From positions 1-64,000 of the forward strand of contig JANWVY010000003.1 in the NCBI GenBank assembly GCA_025056455.1: 64,000 bases of DNA. Direction: 5' to 3'. The notes beneath the pieces are model-generated. The model was not told the origin of the DNA. It saw nothing but the letters and a program-made list of their open reading frames with translations, and searched no databases. Positions within the stretch are counted from its first letter, which is position 1, and each line of letters starts with the position of its first letter. Positions 55,285 through 64,000 of this stretch are shown here, one piece after another. Source of the stretch: Bryobacteraceae bacterium. Lineage in GTDB: Bacteria > Acidobacteriota > Terriglobia > Bryobacterales > Bryobacteraceae. The position numbers were made by a program, and so were the translations under genes.

Positions 55285-56457
55285 TTACCTCTGCGCGAGT
55301 TGTTCGCTGGTGCGGAGGACTCGCAAAAGATTCAAGCCCATCATCTTGCGGATGTCGTCATCTGAATAGCCCAGACGAATCAAGCCCTTGACCAGTAGAG
55401 GGTATTTGGAGACATCTTCCATCCCCGCCGGGGTCATGCCCGAGATGCCGTCATAATCGGAGCCAAGGGCCACATGATCCACGCCAACTAGCTTCGCCAC
55501 GTAATCAATATGCTGGAGTAATTTTTCAGAGCTCACCTTCGGCATTTGCGCGAAATAACGCCGTTGAATCCCGCGCACAAGCTCCCACCGACGCGGATCG
55601 CTCGCGTGGAGCGCCAGTACGTCTTTGATCTCTTGATCGCGAGCAGGACGGTTGCGGATGTAGACGTCATACGCCGCCGCGTCAAGATAACCGGCATGAA
55701 AATTGATGCAAATCACGCCTCCTTTGCGGGCGATCGCTTTGATGACCTCATCGGGCATGTTTCGGACGATGGGGGCAATGGCCTTAACCGAAGAGTGCGA
55801 GGCGATGACGGGCGCCCGGCTTTCTTCCACCGCAGCCAGCACAGCCTTATCGGATATGTGAGAGACATCCACCATCATGCCCATGCGGTTCATTTCTCGA
55901 ATGAGTTCCCGGCCCGGTTTCGAAAGCCCACCATGAACCTCGACATCTGTCATCGAGTCAGCGAAATTATTGGTGCGGAAATGGGCCAGTGTGAGGTAGC
56001 GGACGCCGAGTTTATAGAACATGCGCAGCACCGCCACGCTATCGGAAATCAGGTGCCCGCCCTCGAGACTCGCCAGGGCTGCAAGCTTGCCGGATTTGTG
56101 GATGCGCTCGACATCCGCTGCCGTGTAGGCAAACTCCATGTCCTGGCTGTTGGCGGCCACCTCTCGGTGTAAGGCGTCGAGGCACTCCAGCGCGCGCGGC
56201 AGCCACAGCTGAGGCGCATAATCCTGAGGCTGGGCATAGATGCCAAACAGCACAGCCCCCAGCTTTCCCTCTCGCATGCGCGGGATATCCAGCTCGTAGT
56301 AGGTGTGACGCTCACCGAGACGATAGCCTTCGTCGACGATATAGCGCGGCGTATCAATGTGGGCGTCGAAGATCAAAATGTCCCGCATGAGGCGGTCGAA
56401 GCGATCTTCCCCGTACAACACCCCGCCCACAAGCCATAATGCGAGCTGGACGATCAT
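55285..56457 (-). CDS. M19 membrane dipeptidase (renal dipeptidase family), exported
   Basis: The 390-residue enzyme has a signal peptide (MIVQLALWLVGGVLYGED) and the M19 TIM barrel with all zinc ligands: FDAHIDTP, ASLEGGHLI, MVDVSHISDKAV, VIASHSSVKAI and ALGSDYDGISG. It should cleave dipeptides or, as some bacterial members do, other small amides such as N-acyl-D-amino acids. ATG 56457 is chosen because a TATACT box lies 7 bases before it and the extension to 56487 overlaps the divergent promoter. It leads the minus-strand transcript that goes on to the Gfo-like and SMP-30-like genes, and it is divergent from the Oar-like receptor at 56528. Confidence 0.93.
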   Translation of the reverse strand: MIVQLALWLVGGVLYGEDRFDRLMRDILIFDAHIDTPRYIVDEGYRLGERHTYYELDIPRMREGKLGAVLFGIYAQPQDYAPQLWLPRALECLDALHREVAANSQDMEFAYTAADVERIHKSGKLAALASLEGGHLISDSVAVLRMFYKLGVRYLTLAHFRTNNFADSMTDVEVHGGLSKPGRELIREMNRMGMMVDVSHISDKAVLAAVEESRAPVIASHSSVKAIAPIVRNMPDEVIKAIARKGGVICINFHAGYLDAAAYDVYIRNRPARDQEIKDVLALHASDPRRWELVRGIQRRYFAQMPKVSSEKLLQHIDYVAKLVGVDHVALGSDYDGISGMTPAGMEDVSKYPLLVKGLIRLGYSDDDIRKMMGLNLLRVLRTSEQLAQR

Positions 56458-56464
56458 CGGTTGC

Positions 56465-56492
56465 AGTATACACCGCCAAGGACGCATATAAT
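56465..56492. promoter_or_regulatory. divergent -10 elements between dipeptidase and TonB receptor
   Basis: On the minus strand TATACT (56470-56465) lies 7 bases before the dipeptidase ATG. On the plus strand a perfect TATAAT (56487-56492) lies 35 bases before the receptor ATG and gives a leader of about 29 bases. The -35 elements are weak on both strands. Confidence 0.6.
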
Positions 56493-56527
56493 GGGGAACA
56501 TTCTCTCAACCAGTGAGGAGGCCCAAG

Positions 56528-59500
56528 ATGCGGCTTGTGATCTTGGCATGGTTTTCGGCCGCACTTGCGTGGACGCAGACAGCGTCGACGCAGATTCTCG
56601 GCTTGGTCACGGATTCAACCGGCGCCATCATACCGGGTGCAACGGTTACAGCAAAGCGGCTCGCTACAGGCGACCTGCGAACCACGACCACCAATGAAAC
56701 CGGCAACTACATCTTTCCACTTGTTGAATCGGGCGAATATGAGGTCAGCTGCGTGGCTGCCGGCTTTAAGACGGAAGTGCGCAAAAACATTCAGCTGGAA
56801 CTAAACCAGAAGGCGCGGATCGACTTTCAGTTGCAGGTGGGACAGCAAGCCGAGCGAATTGAGGTCAGCTCGAGCCCGCCGCTGCTCAAAACCGAAGACG
56901 CGACGCTTGGATCCGTCGTGGACAGCAGGAAAATGCTCGAACTGCCGCTTAACGGCCGGAATTTCGCCCAGGCTGCAACGCTGATGCCCGGAGTTGTCTT
57001 CGGCACCGCGCGCATGGGCATTGATGGCAATCAAACCATTGGAACGCGCGCCATGCCCGGCCAGATTGTCGGCATTTCAGCCAATGGCCAGCGCGACGCT
57101 AATCAAAACATTACCCTCGATGGCGTCTCAGCGACCGACGGATTCAAATCCTCGATGTTATTCGTGCCCTCCCTGGAAGCCGTCGAGGAGTTCAAGATCC
57201 AAAGCGCGGTGTATTCGGCCGAGTACGGCATGAACTCTGGTGCTCAGGCCAACGTTTCCATCAAAAGCGGCACCAACCAGTGGCATGGGACCGCTTTTGA
57301 ATTTGTCCGCAACGACACGTTTGATGCCCGGGGCTTTTTCTTGCCCCCCGGCCAGCGCAAGAACAAACTGCGGCGAAATCAATTCGGAGGAGTGTTTTCC
57401 GGACCTATCCGCAGAGACCGGACATTCTTCCTGGTGAACTATGAAGGGCGGCGTGAGCGGCGAGGCACGCCCGCGCGGGCGACTGTGCCGACCGTTGCCA
57501 TGCGAAACGGCGATCTATCCGAAATTCTTCAGCCAGGAAATCGCTGGTATCCGCGCGATCCGAACCCTGGGGCCACACGCGCCATCCGTCCGGTTGGCTC
57601 CAACACGCCATTCCCCGGCAATCTCATCCCGCGCAGTCTATTGAATCCTGTGTCGCTCAACATTCTGACAGCGAAAAAAGGTTCGCCCTTTCCCGAAGGC
57701 GGCTTCATGCCCTTGCCGAATTTCGACGAGCAGGCGCGTGCTGCGGGCTCGGTCTTAAACCTCACCGGCACCAACGACCAGCATCTGGATTCGGACCAAT
57801 ATCTAGGACGCGTGGATCACCGCTTCAACGACAACCACCGTCTTTTTGGCCGTTACGTCATTGTGCCTTCGCGCTGGTTAAATTCCCCCTTGCTCCGGGT
57901 CAACCAGTTCACAACCAAGTTCCGGGCACAGAATCTGGGTGTCGGTCACGCTTGGGTGATTAGTCCGCGGATGCTCAACGATCTCCGCGTCGGCTACAAC
58001 CGGATTCGAGCCAATCAAGTGTCGCTGCACACCAACACCGATTTCTCGCATCGCGATCTCGGGCTCGATATGCGGGTCACCGGAGACGGTAACCGCCGGC
58101 TCACGCCCCGCGAAGAGGGTCTGCCCAATATCAATATCACTGCCTTTTCCACCATTGGCTCCGGCAATGTCACCTTTAATACCAATGAGACGGCCGAAGT
58201 GGCTGATTCTGTCTCCATCAGCCGCGGCCGGCACAACTTCAAATTTGGCGGGCAGTGGCGGCACAGCCCCGTGGTGAATGAGGCCTCCAATCTACCGCGC
58301 GGGCAAATTACCTTTTCTCCTGATATTGTGGGCATTCCCGATGCCTTTGCGGCATTCCTGCTCGGCGTTCCTCTTAACGCAAACTCCGCCGAAGGTGTTC
58401 CCACCAATGACATGCACCAGCAGAAGGTCGGCTTGTACTGGTTGGACGACTGGAAAGCGACTCCCAAGCTCACCATCAATTACGGTGTGCGTTGGGATTG
58501 GTACGGAGCAGTGACGGATGCCAACGGGAGAATTCGCAATCTTTCCTTCGCCGGGCGCGACGTGCGGACGATCGGCGGCGTCACCTACCCCATGCTCGTG
58601 CCCGATCCGCTCGTCGGCGGCGCCCTTTACGACATTAACTGGAAGCAAATCATGCCGCGGTTAGGCATCGTCTACCGCCTCGGTGAGCGGATGGTCATTC
58701 GCATGGGTTCGGGTTTGTTTTATTCTCCTCAACAGACCAACAACTTCAACATCCTCGGCCTGAATCCTCCCTTTTCCGGCTCTACAGTTTTTCAGAATGA
58801 CCGTAATAACCCGATTGCGACGATTCAAAACCCCTTTGCTGGTTTGCCGGTTGGCGCAGGTCCGGCGGCGATTGTCATGCTGGGGTGGACCAAGGCCGAA
58901 CGCGATAACCGCTCCATGTATCTCAACAACAAGATCTGGCAATGGACCACAGAGATCGAGCGCAGCTTTGGACAGAGCTTCGTGACCGGGATTGCCTATG
59001 TCGGCAGCGCTGGCTCACATCTCGACATGCCAGTGATGAACTGGAACAATCCCGATCCTGGCGTCGGACCTGTGCAGGCCAGGCGCCCAGTGCCGTTCTA
59101 TGTCGATTCGCGCGAGCCGAGCGTGTTGCTTCCGCTGGGCACGGTGCGGCGCCTAGAGTCCTGGACGAATTCCAACTACCACTCCTTGCAGGCCAGGGCC
59201 GAAAAGCGCTACTCCCAGGGTCTTACGTTTAACGCGGCGTTCAATTTTCAAAAGGCCATGTATATCGGCTATGGCGTTAATGAAGGTGGTCCTTTCGGCA
59301 CCAACTTCACCCAAGACCCTCGCAACCGCCGGGGTGATTATGGCCGTTCGCAAATTGACCAGCGTTTCCGCTTCGTCTTCTCGCACATCTGGGAAATTCC
59401 TTGGATGCGCAAGGCCAAAGGACCGAAAGGATGGATCCTGGGCGGATGGGCCATTAACGGCATCGTTCAGTTCACCTCAGGTTTGCCGGTGACCATATCC

Positions 59501-59929
59501 CAGAACGGCGATTCCCACAACACGGGCCCCGCGTCCTTCCAGCGACCCCACGTTGTGCCAGGACGGCCGGTGCCGAGGGTGTGGCAAAACCGCAGCATTG
59601 ACCGCTGGTTTGACACTTTGGCTTTCGTTCGGTCGAAGTGTGAGGGATGCCCTGGCGAAGGCGTGTATCTCGGACCAAAAGGCTATGGCAACGCAGGCAC
59701 CTCCTTGTTCGACGCTCCAGCACAGAAGACGTGGGACTTCGCCTGCTTTAAAGAATTCAGACCGAAGGAAGGACACCGCATCCAGTTCCGCTATGAAGCG
59801 TTTAATTTTCTCAACACGCCGCAATTTGGGGCGCCTTCGCGTGTGTTAGGGGCGGCCGATTTTGGCCGCATTAACTCCACGGTCGTGAATAACCGGGAGA
59901 TGCAGCTGGCGTTGAAGTACTTGTTCTAG
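56528..59929 (+). CDS. TonB-dependent receptor, Oar-like
   Basis: A 1,133-residue outer-membrane receptor. The ATG at 56528 follows GAGGAGG by 6 bases, which excludes the GTG at 56513. The signal peptide is MRLVILAWFSAALAWTQT, the N-terminal carboxypeptidase-regulatory-like domain is ILGLVTDSTGAIIPGATVTA, the plug has LELPLNGRNFAQAATLMPG and VYSAEYGMNSGAQANV, and the barrel ends in LKYLF. It is the largest of the four receptors and, by position, is the best candidate to import the fragments made by the lyase and deacetylase locus. A cysteine pair near the end (RSKCEGCPGEG) may form a disulfide in a loop. A clear intrinsic terminator follows. Confidence 0.93.
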   Translation: MRLVILAWFSAALAWTQTASTQILGLVTDSTGAIIPGATVTAKRLATGDLRTTTTNETGNYIFPLVESGEYEVSCVAAGFKTEVRKNIQLELNQKARIDFQLQVGQQAERIEVSSSPPLLKTEDATLGSVVDSRKMLELPLNGRNFAQAATLMPGVVFGTARMGIDGNQTIGTRAMPGQIVGISANGQRDANQNITLDGVSATDGFKSSMLFVPSLEAVEEFKIQSAVYSAEYGMNSGAQANVSIKSGTNQWHGTAFEFVRNDTFDARGFFLPPGQRKNKLRRNQFGGVFSGPIRRDRTFFLVNYEGRRERRGTPARATVPTVAMRNGDLSEILQPGNRWYPRDPNPGATRAIRPVGSNTPFPGNLIPRSLLNPVSLNILTAKKGSPFPEGGFMPLPNFDEQARAAGSVLNLTGTNDQHLDSDQYLGRVDHRFNDNHRLFGRYVIVPSRWLNSPLLRVNQFTTKFRAQNLGVGHAWVISPRMLNDLRVGYNRIRANQVSLHTNTDFSHRDLGLDMRVTGDGNRRLTPREEGLPNINITAFSTIGSGNVTFNTNETAEVADSVSISRGRHNFKFGGQWRHSPVVNEASNLPRGQITFSPDIVGIPDAFAAFLLGVPLNANSAEGVPTNDMHQQKVGLYWLDDWKATPKLTINYGVRWDWYGAVTDANGRIRNLSFAGRDVRTIGGVTYPMLVPDPLVGGALYDINWKQIMPRLGIVYRLGERMVIRMGSGLFYSPQQTNNFNILGLNPPFSGSTVFQNDRNNPIATIQNPFAGLPVGAGPAAIVMLGWTKAERDNRSMYLNNKIWQWTTEIERSFGQSFVTGIAYVGSAGSHLDMPVMNWNNPDPGVGPVQARRPVPFYVDSREPSVLLPLGTVRRLESWTNSNYHSLQARAEKRYSQGLTFNAAFNFQKAMYIGYGVNEGGPFGTNFTQDPRNRRGDYGRSQIDQRFRFVFSHIWEIPWMRKAKGPKGWILGGWAINGIVQFTSGLPVTISQNGDSHNTGPASFQRPHVVPGRPVPRVWQNRSIDRWFDTLAFVRSKCEGCPGEGVYLGPKGYGNAGTSLFDAPAQKTWDFACFKEFRPKEGHRIQFRYEAFNFLNTPQFGAPSRVLGAADFGRINSTVVNNREMQLALKYLF

Positions 59930-59958
59930 CCGGGGAGCTTCAGACTGAGACGGCCTGA

Positions 59959-59979
59959 GGGGCCAGCCGGTCCCTTTTT
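59959..59979 (+). terminator. intrinsic terminator of the Oar-like receptor gene
   Basis: GGGGCC (59959-59964), loop AGCC and GGTCCC (59969-59974) form a 6-bp stem with one G-T pair, followed directly by TTTTT (59975-59979). It is 30 bases after the stop codon at 59929. Confidence 0.75.
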
Positions 59980-60044
59980 GCAACACAGGAGGCTCTTTGC
60001 CCGCAGCGTGCCCTCGCTGTGCCGATCCGCACTGCGAGCTCAGC

Positions 60045-61226
60045 TTACCAAACCTTCAAATACCGCTTCCCAGGCAGCTGGCGGACCAAACCGGCCATCT
60101 CAAGTTCGAACAAGGCAGCAATGGTTTCCGAAGAGGAAAGTGGCAGGCCAGAATCGAGCAAGGCGTCAAGATGGAGCGGCTCATCCAGGGGAATCAGTTT
60201 CAACAGCTGCCGTGCCGCGGGGGAAACCATCGCCTGGGCCGCTGGCGCCTGAAGCTCCAGCTGTCCCTGCTCGAAACCGCTTGGCGCAAGAGGTTTTTTT
60301 AACCGCCGCTGGTCTTCCTCGGAGAGCGTAGTGAGAATGTCCTCGACACTCTGCACGAGCGTCGCTCCCTGCTTGATCAGCAGGTTGGGTCCCCAACTCA
60401 GCTTGCTGGTGATATTGCCCGGGACAGCGTAAAGTTCGCGCCCTTGTTCAATGGCGAGGCGGGCAGTAATCATCGAACCGCTGTGTCTTGCGCCTTCCAC
60501 GACCACCACGCCCGCGCTGAGGCCAGAAACCAAACGGTTACGAATGGGAAAGTTCTGTGGATAGGCCGGCGTGGACATGGGAAACTCAGAGATCAATAAA
60601 CCCTTGGTGGCGATTTCATCGGCCAATTTCCGGTTTTCTGCTGGGTAAACCACATCCACGCCACAGCCCAGTACGGCGGCCGTATTGCCTCCAATCTGCA
60701 ACGCTCCGCGATGCGCAGCCGTGTCAATGCCCCGCGCCATGCCACTGGTGACGGTGACGCCGTGCTCGGCCAGCTGGCGCGCGAGTTGCTCGCTCGCCGA
60801 GATTCCGTAAGCCGTTGGCCTTCGCGTACCGACAATTGCGATCATCAGGCTCTGGAGTAGATCCACGCGGCCCCGTAGAAACAGTAGCGGTGGTGGCTCA
60901 AAGATGGAGCGCAGCGCGCGCGGGTAGTGGGCGTCTGCAAAGGTCACCACGTTGACTCCAAGGGCGAGCGCTTTTTCTTGCTGCGAAACCGCCTCGTCAA
61001 AGGTGGAGCCGCTGGTAATGGCGTGCGCTGCCCCAAGCGGCGCACCAGCAGCTTCCAACTCCGACGCTGTGGCGCGGAAGATCGCCGCAGGCGTCTGGAA
61101 TCGTTCTAGCAGGGATAACACCCGCCGCGGCCCAAGGCCCGGTATCAGTTGGAGAGCCAACCAGTAAAGTTGTTCCTCCCGGCCAATTGGCGAAGGGAGA
61201 GAAGCTGGGGCGGGAGACGCGGGCAT
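60045..61226 (-). CDS. dprA: DNA-processing protein DprA
   Basis: DprA loads RecA on incoming single-stranded DNA in natural transformation. The 393-residue product has a helix-hairpin-helix start (LIPGLGPRRVLSLLERF) and the Rossmann core with MIAIVGTRRPTAYG, TVTSGMARGIDTAAHRGAL, AVLGCGVDVVYP, SEFPMSTPAYPQNFPIRNR, VVEGARHSGSMITARLA and YAVPGN. The C-terminal winged-helix domain (about 320-393: LKLIPLDEPLHLDALLDSGL) is present, so this is a full-length three-part protein. It separates the catabolic island from the sulfatase gene. Competence is suggested, but no other com genes are in the window. Confidence 0.96.
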   Translation of the reverse strand: MPASPAPASLPSPIGREEQLYWLALQLIPGLGPRRVLSLLERFQTPAAIFRATASELEAAGAPLGAAHAITSGSTFDEAVSQQEKALALGVNVVTFADAHYPRALRSIFEPPPLLFLRGRVDLLQSLMIAIVGTRRPTAYGISASEQLARQLAEHGVTVTSGMARGIDTAAHRGALQIGGNTAAVLGCGVDVVYPAENRKLADEIATKGLLISEFPMSTPAYPQNFPIRNRLVSGLSAGVVVVEGARHSGSMITARLAIEQGRELYAVPGNITSKLSWGPNLLIKQGATLVQSVEDILTTLSEEDQRRLKKPLAPSGFEQGQLELQAPAAQAMVSPAARQLLKLIPLDEPLHLDALLDSGLPLSSSETIAALFELEMAGLVRQLPGKRYLKVW

Positions 61227-61330
61227 TGGTCAATGAGTGAGTGCCGCGAAGACCGAAGAAATCTCAACTGCGCTCTGCTGCGGCCGGTCGTCAACACCCG
61301 CGCACAGACCAGGCCAAAGCCCGCGCCTTT

Positions 61331-62866
61331 CTAGCGCAGATGTTCAGGCGGGACCTTCAGCTCGCGGCGCAGCCGTTCGAGTTCTCCAACCAACTGCCTC
61401 TGCACTGCCGCGTATTCGGGTTTGCCCCACACGCTGCGCATCTGATGCGGGTCCGTTTGCCGGTCAAACAGCTCCCATTCGTTGGTCTTATAAAAGTGTG
61501 CGAGAGTGTACCGGTTCGTTCGTACGCCGTCGTGGGGCGCTACGTTATGCACCTTCTCTTCGTAGTAGTGATAATAGAAAACCGTCCGCCAGTCCCCCGG
61601 GATCTGGCCGCGCAAAATGGGCAGCATGCTACGGCCTTGCATATCTGGGGGTACGGCTAACCCTGCGGCGTCTAAAAACGTTTCCGCGAAGTCGAGATTC
61701 GACACCAATGCTTTGCTGACGCTACCTGGCTGGATCACGCCTGGCCAGCGAATTAGTAGCGGCGTACGAATGGATTCTTCGTAAATCCAGCGCTTGTCAA
61801 ACCACCCATGCTCGCCCAGATAAAATCCTTGGTCGGAGCTATAAACGACAAGCGTGTTCGAGGCCAAATCCTCGGCATCGAGATACCGTAATAATCGCCC
61901 TACGCTATCATCGACCGAGGCGACGCAGCGCAAGTAATCCTTCATGTAGGCTTGATACTTCCAGCGCACAAGATCCTTTCCGGCGGGCTTACGAGCCTGA
62001 AATTCCTGGAGGCGTTTTTTGTACACCGCATCCCAAATGCGCCGCTGAGCTTCGCTCATGCGCTTGTACTCATTGAGAAAGCCTCCAGCCGCTTTGTCTC
62101 CCTCTGGCGGCGGATAAAGCTTGAGGTCGCTCGACAGGCTCATGTGACGGTCAATTTGCATCTCACTGTTGTGAGCCGGGCTGGCGCGGTGCTCGTAATC
62201 ATCGAAGAGGTTGGGCGGCTCGGGGAAGGTGACGTCTTCAAACCGCGTCAAGTGGTCCGGGCCGGGCATCCAGTTGCGGTGCGGCGCCTTGTGCTGGCAC
62301 ATCAGCAGAAAAGGTCTTGAGGGGTCGCGTCCCTTTGACAGCCACTCGAGGGACAAATCCGTTACCACGTCCGTGCAGTAGCCGTTGCGCCGCTTGTTGC
62401 CCTGCGGCGTGATGAAATCCGGGTTGTAGTAACTGCCTTGACCGGGAAGCACCTCCCAGGCGTCAAATCCCGTCGGTTTTGACCTGAGATGCCATTTTCC
62501 AAATAGCGCGGTCTGATAGCCCGCCTGCTGGAAAAGCTTGGGAAAGGTTTGCTGCGTTCCGTCGAATTCCACTTGATTATCGATCACGCCATTCAAATGG
62601 CTATATTTTCCCGTCAAGATCGTGGCCCGGCTAGGGGCACAAATGGAGTTGGTCACACAGCAGTTGTCAAACCGCATCCCTTCCTGTGCGATTCGGTCAA
62701 TGTGGGGCGTGTGGATAAAACGTTTGTCGTAACAGCTAATGGCTTGGTAGGCGTGATCGTCGCTGAAAATGAAAAGGATGTTGGGTGGCCGCTGCCGTTG
62801 TGCGAAAAGAGAACTCGGAAGGCCAGCTCCGAGCAGCGATTGAAGGAAGTGCCGTCGTTCAAACAT
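61331..62866 (-). CDS. exported sulfatase
   Basis: This 511-residue arylsulfatase-type enzyme hydrolyses sulfate esters. The signal is [20 protein letters not shown], twin-arginine-like. The metal-binding start is [14 protein letters not shown], and the formylglycine motif [11 protein letters not shown] is intact, so the cysteine should be converted by a maturation enzyme. Later segments include [34 protein letters not shown] and [10 protein letters not shown]. The closest pattern is the N-sulfoglucosamine/iduronate-type sulfatases that act on glycosaminoglycans. Its location 2 kb from the receptor and lyase island supports a sulfated polysaccharide as substrate, but dprA lies between. TACAAT lies 11 bases before the ATG. 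Confidence 0.93.
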   Translation of the reverse strand: MFERRHFLQSLLGAGLPSSLFAQRQRPPNILFIFSDDHAYQAISCYDKRFIHTPHIDRIAQEGMRFDNCCVTNSICAPSRATILTGKYSHLNGVIDNQVEFDGTQQTFPKLFQQAGYQTALFGKWHLRSKPTGFDAWEVLPGQGSYYNPDFITPQGNKRRNGYCTDVVTDLSLEWLSKGRDPSRPFLLMCQHKAPHRNWMPGPDHLTRFEDVTFPEPPNLFDDYEHRASPAHNSEMQIDRHMSLSSDLKLYPPPEGDKAAGGFLNEYKRMSEAQRRIWDAVYKKRLQEFQARKPAGKDLVRWKYQAYMKDYLRCVASVDDSVGRLLRYLDAEDLASNTLVVYSSDQGFYLGEHGWFDKRWIYEESIRTPLLIRWPGVIQPGSVSKALVSNLDFAETFLDAAGLAVPPDMQGRSMLPILRGQIPGDWRTVFYYHYYEEKVHNVAPHDGVRTNRYTLAHFYKTNEWELFDRQTDPHQMRSVWGKPEYAAVQRQLVGELERLRRELKVPPEHLR

Positions 62867-62986
62867 GATCGGCCCTTATTGTAGTCGATCTTCATCTACG
62901 CCCGGAGGGGCCCAGCGGGCTTGTCGCCGGAGAAGAGAAGACCGCTCGAACGACGCCCTCAAGCTCGCGTGGAAACTTTCCGCCGC

Positions 62987-63142
62987 TTAAATCTTCGCTT
63001 CTTTGTACGGAACGCGCTTACGCGCAATCGGATCGTATTTCACTAACGTGAGTTTTTCCGTGGTTTTCTTCGGATTCTTTGACGAGGTGTAGAAATGGCC
63101 CGTGCCTGCCGTAGATACCAGCTTAATCAAAATCCGAGGCAT
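62987..63142 (-). CDS. rpmG: 50S ribosomal protein L33
   Basis: A 51-residue protein found by translating the minus strand: it begins [20 protein letters not shown] and ends VPYKEAKI, typical of L33. It has no zinc-binding cysteine pairs, so it is a cysteine-free (C-minus) type. Its ATG shares one base with the TAA stop of the L28 gene (TAATG), which means translational coupling. The order L28-L33 is conserved in many bacteria. Confidence 0.95.
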   Translation of the reverse strand: MPRILIKLVSTAGTGHFYTSSKNPKKTTEKLTLVKYDPIARKRVPYKEAKI

Positions 63143-63378
63143 TAGACCTTCACCCCTTTCTTTCTGAGCTGCGCAATCACTGCGTCAATACCCAGCTTGT
63201 CGATGGTGCGCATGGCGCGAGCCGTCACCTTCAAGCGCACAAACCGCTTTTCACTTGGAACCCAAAAGCGTTTCTCTTGGAGATTGGGCTCAAAACGGCG
63301 GTGCGCACGGTTATTGGCATGCGACACACGGTTGCCGTACTGCGGCTTTTTGCCAGTCACGAGACATACTTTCGCCAT
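63142..63378 (-). CDS. rpmB: 50S ribosomal protein L28
   Basis: The 78-residue product begins [20 protein letters not shown] and contains [20 protein letters not shown], standard for L28. The ATG at 63378 is fixed by GGAGG, about 9 bases upstream; the frame is open further upstream, to 63489, but that part is unrelated to L28. There are no zinc-binding cysteines except a single Cys5, so it is a C-minus type like the L33 neighbour. It is followed without gap by rpmG. Confidence 0.97.
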   Translation of the reverse strand: MAKVCLVTGKKPQYGNRVSHANNRAHRRFEPNLQEKRFWVPSEKRFVRLKVTARAMRTIDKLGIDAVIAQLRKKGVKV

Positions 63379-63412
63379 TCGAGCAAACCTCCGGAGAGAA
63401 AAGTACCCTCTC

Positions 63413-63418
63413 AGTATA
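63413..63418 (-). promoter_or_regulatory. -10 element of rpmB-rpmG
   Basis: On the minus strand TATACT lies 34 bases before the rpmB start, leaving a leader of about 28 bases with a GGAGG ribosome-binding site. The -35 region is weak. Confidence 0.5.
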
Positions 63419-63511
63419 ACAGAGGGAAGGCAGCGAAGGTGATGCCCGGGGCAACGAACGAGAGGCGATGACGGGCTGCGCACCAGCAAGCTACAACGCT
63501 ATGCTTTCGGC

Positions 63512-64000
63512 ATGTATTCCTTATCGATCCTTCTCGGCGCAGGGCTCTGGTTGACAAGCGTTTCTCTGGGACAAAGGCTGGGCGTGAATCCCCAGACGCC
63601 AATTCCAACGGCTCCAGCCCAACCCGACACACCCACAGTGCGCAAGCAGGAATTGAAGCTCGGCAATCGCCTGCTGCGATACACAACGACCACCGGTTTC
63701 CTTCCCATTAAGAACGAATCGGGCGAGACGGAGGCGAGCGTCTTCTACATTGCCTATACCCTGGATTCCACTTCCGGCACTGCGAAACGCCCTTTAATGT
63801 TTTCTTTTAACGGGGGACCAGGCTCTTCTTCGGTGTGGTTGCATCTGGGCGCTTTGGGCCCCTACCGGGCCAAGCTTCTGCCCGATGGAGGGCTGCCGCC
63901 TCCTCCCTATGAACTAGCTCCCAACGAACACACTTGGCTTGACATGACGGACCTGGTGTTTATCGATCCCGTGGGCACTGGATACAGCCGGGCCACGAAG
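63512..64000 (+). CDS. S10 serine carboxypeptidase family protein (5' part)
   Basis: The window ends inside this gene; 163 codons are present. It starts with a signal peptide (MYSLSILLGAGLWLTSVSLG), then a proline-rich linker and the S10 peptidase start. The diagnostic segment PLMFSFNGGPGSSSVWLHLG is followed by GALGPYRAKLLPDG and by FIDPVGTGYSRA, which includes the region before the catalytic serine loop. The catalytic Ser, Asp and His are beyond the window. The Acidobacteriota have many such secreted S10 enzymes. A TATGCT hexamer ends 6 bases before ATG 63512, and there is no ribosome-binding site. Confidence 0.9.
   Translation, partial: MYSLSILLGAGLWLTSVSLGQRLGVNPQTPIPTAPAQPDTPTVRKQELKLGNRLLRYTTTTGFLPIKNESGETEASVFYIAYTLDSTSGTAKRPLMFSFNGGPGSSSVWLHLGALGPYRAKLLPDGGLPPPPYELAPNEHTWLDMTDLVFIDPVGTGYSRATK

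Overview
The window looks like a chromosomal segment of an Acidobacteriota bacterium, probably of the Solibacteres/Bryobacterales type. The signs are four TonB-dependent outer-membrane receptors with an N-terminal carboxypeptidase-regulatory-like plug (three Oar-like, one FecA-like), a VWFA-related protein of the acidobacterial type, a PSD1/DUF1549-DUF1553 plus DUF1501 pair, a DUF1080 protein, and many enzymes with Tat-type or Sec export signals. The assignment is an inference from gene families; no rRNA is present. I see no prophage, insertion sequence or CRISPR array.

Layout. 1-4.2 kb: tRNA-Asn, an exported alpha/beta hydrolase and two poorly known exported or membrane proteins. 4.2-9.2 kb: a TPR-like secreted protein, an MFS transporter and a three-part protein joining a GT4 glycosyltransferase to a RimI-like acetyltransferase. 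9.4-12 kb: an exported enolase-superfamily enzyme and a methyltransferase. 12-18 kb: a divergent pair of TonB receptors. 18-24 kb: PSD1 cytochrome/DUF1553 protein, DUF1501 protein, VWA protein. 24-33.9 kb: fused 2-oxoacid dehydrogenase E1, DUF1080 protein, the overlapping larC-metG-tatD set, polyprenyl diphosphate synthase and a GT-C membrane protein. 33.9-34.4 kb: a 572-base stretch with no recognisable gene. 34.4-42.5 kb: Oar-like receptor, membrane J-domain protein, FMN hydroxy-acid oxidase with an internal CxxCH, LysR regulator and a broken AAA ATPase.

42.5-62.9 kb looks like a catabolic island: Gfo/Idh/MocA oxidoreductase, hexuronate-type MFS transporter, beta-propeller lipoprotein, MGMT, heparinase II/III-like lyase, three PIG-L deacetylase paralogues, formamidase-family amidase, SMP-30 protein, a Gfo-like protein, M19 dipeptidase, a TonB receptor, and beyond dprA a sulfatase. 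Together these suggest uptake and breakdown of an acylated, perhaps sulfated, uronic-acid polymer. The striking feature is how many of these proteins have lost catalytic residues: two of the three PIG-L proteins, the SMP-30 protein and the Gfo-like protein appear to be pseudoenzymes, and one pseudo-deacetylase is translationally coupled by an ATGA overlap to the intact one. The window ends with rpmB-rpmG (L28, L33) on the minus strand and the start of an S10 serine carboxypeptidase.

Many genes have a -10-like hexamer (TANNNT) only 6-12 bases before the start codon and no Shine-Dalgarno sequence, which hints at leaderless or near-leaderless transcripts in this lineage, alongside genes with clear GGAGG sites.
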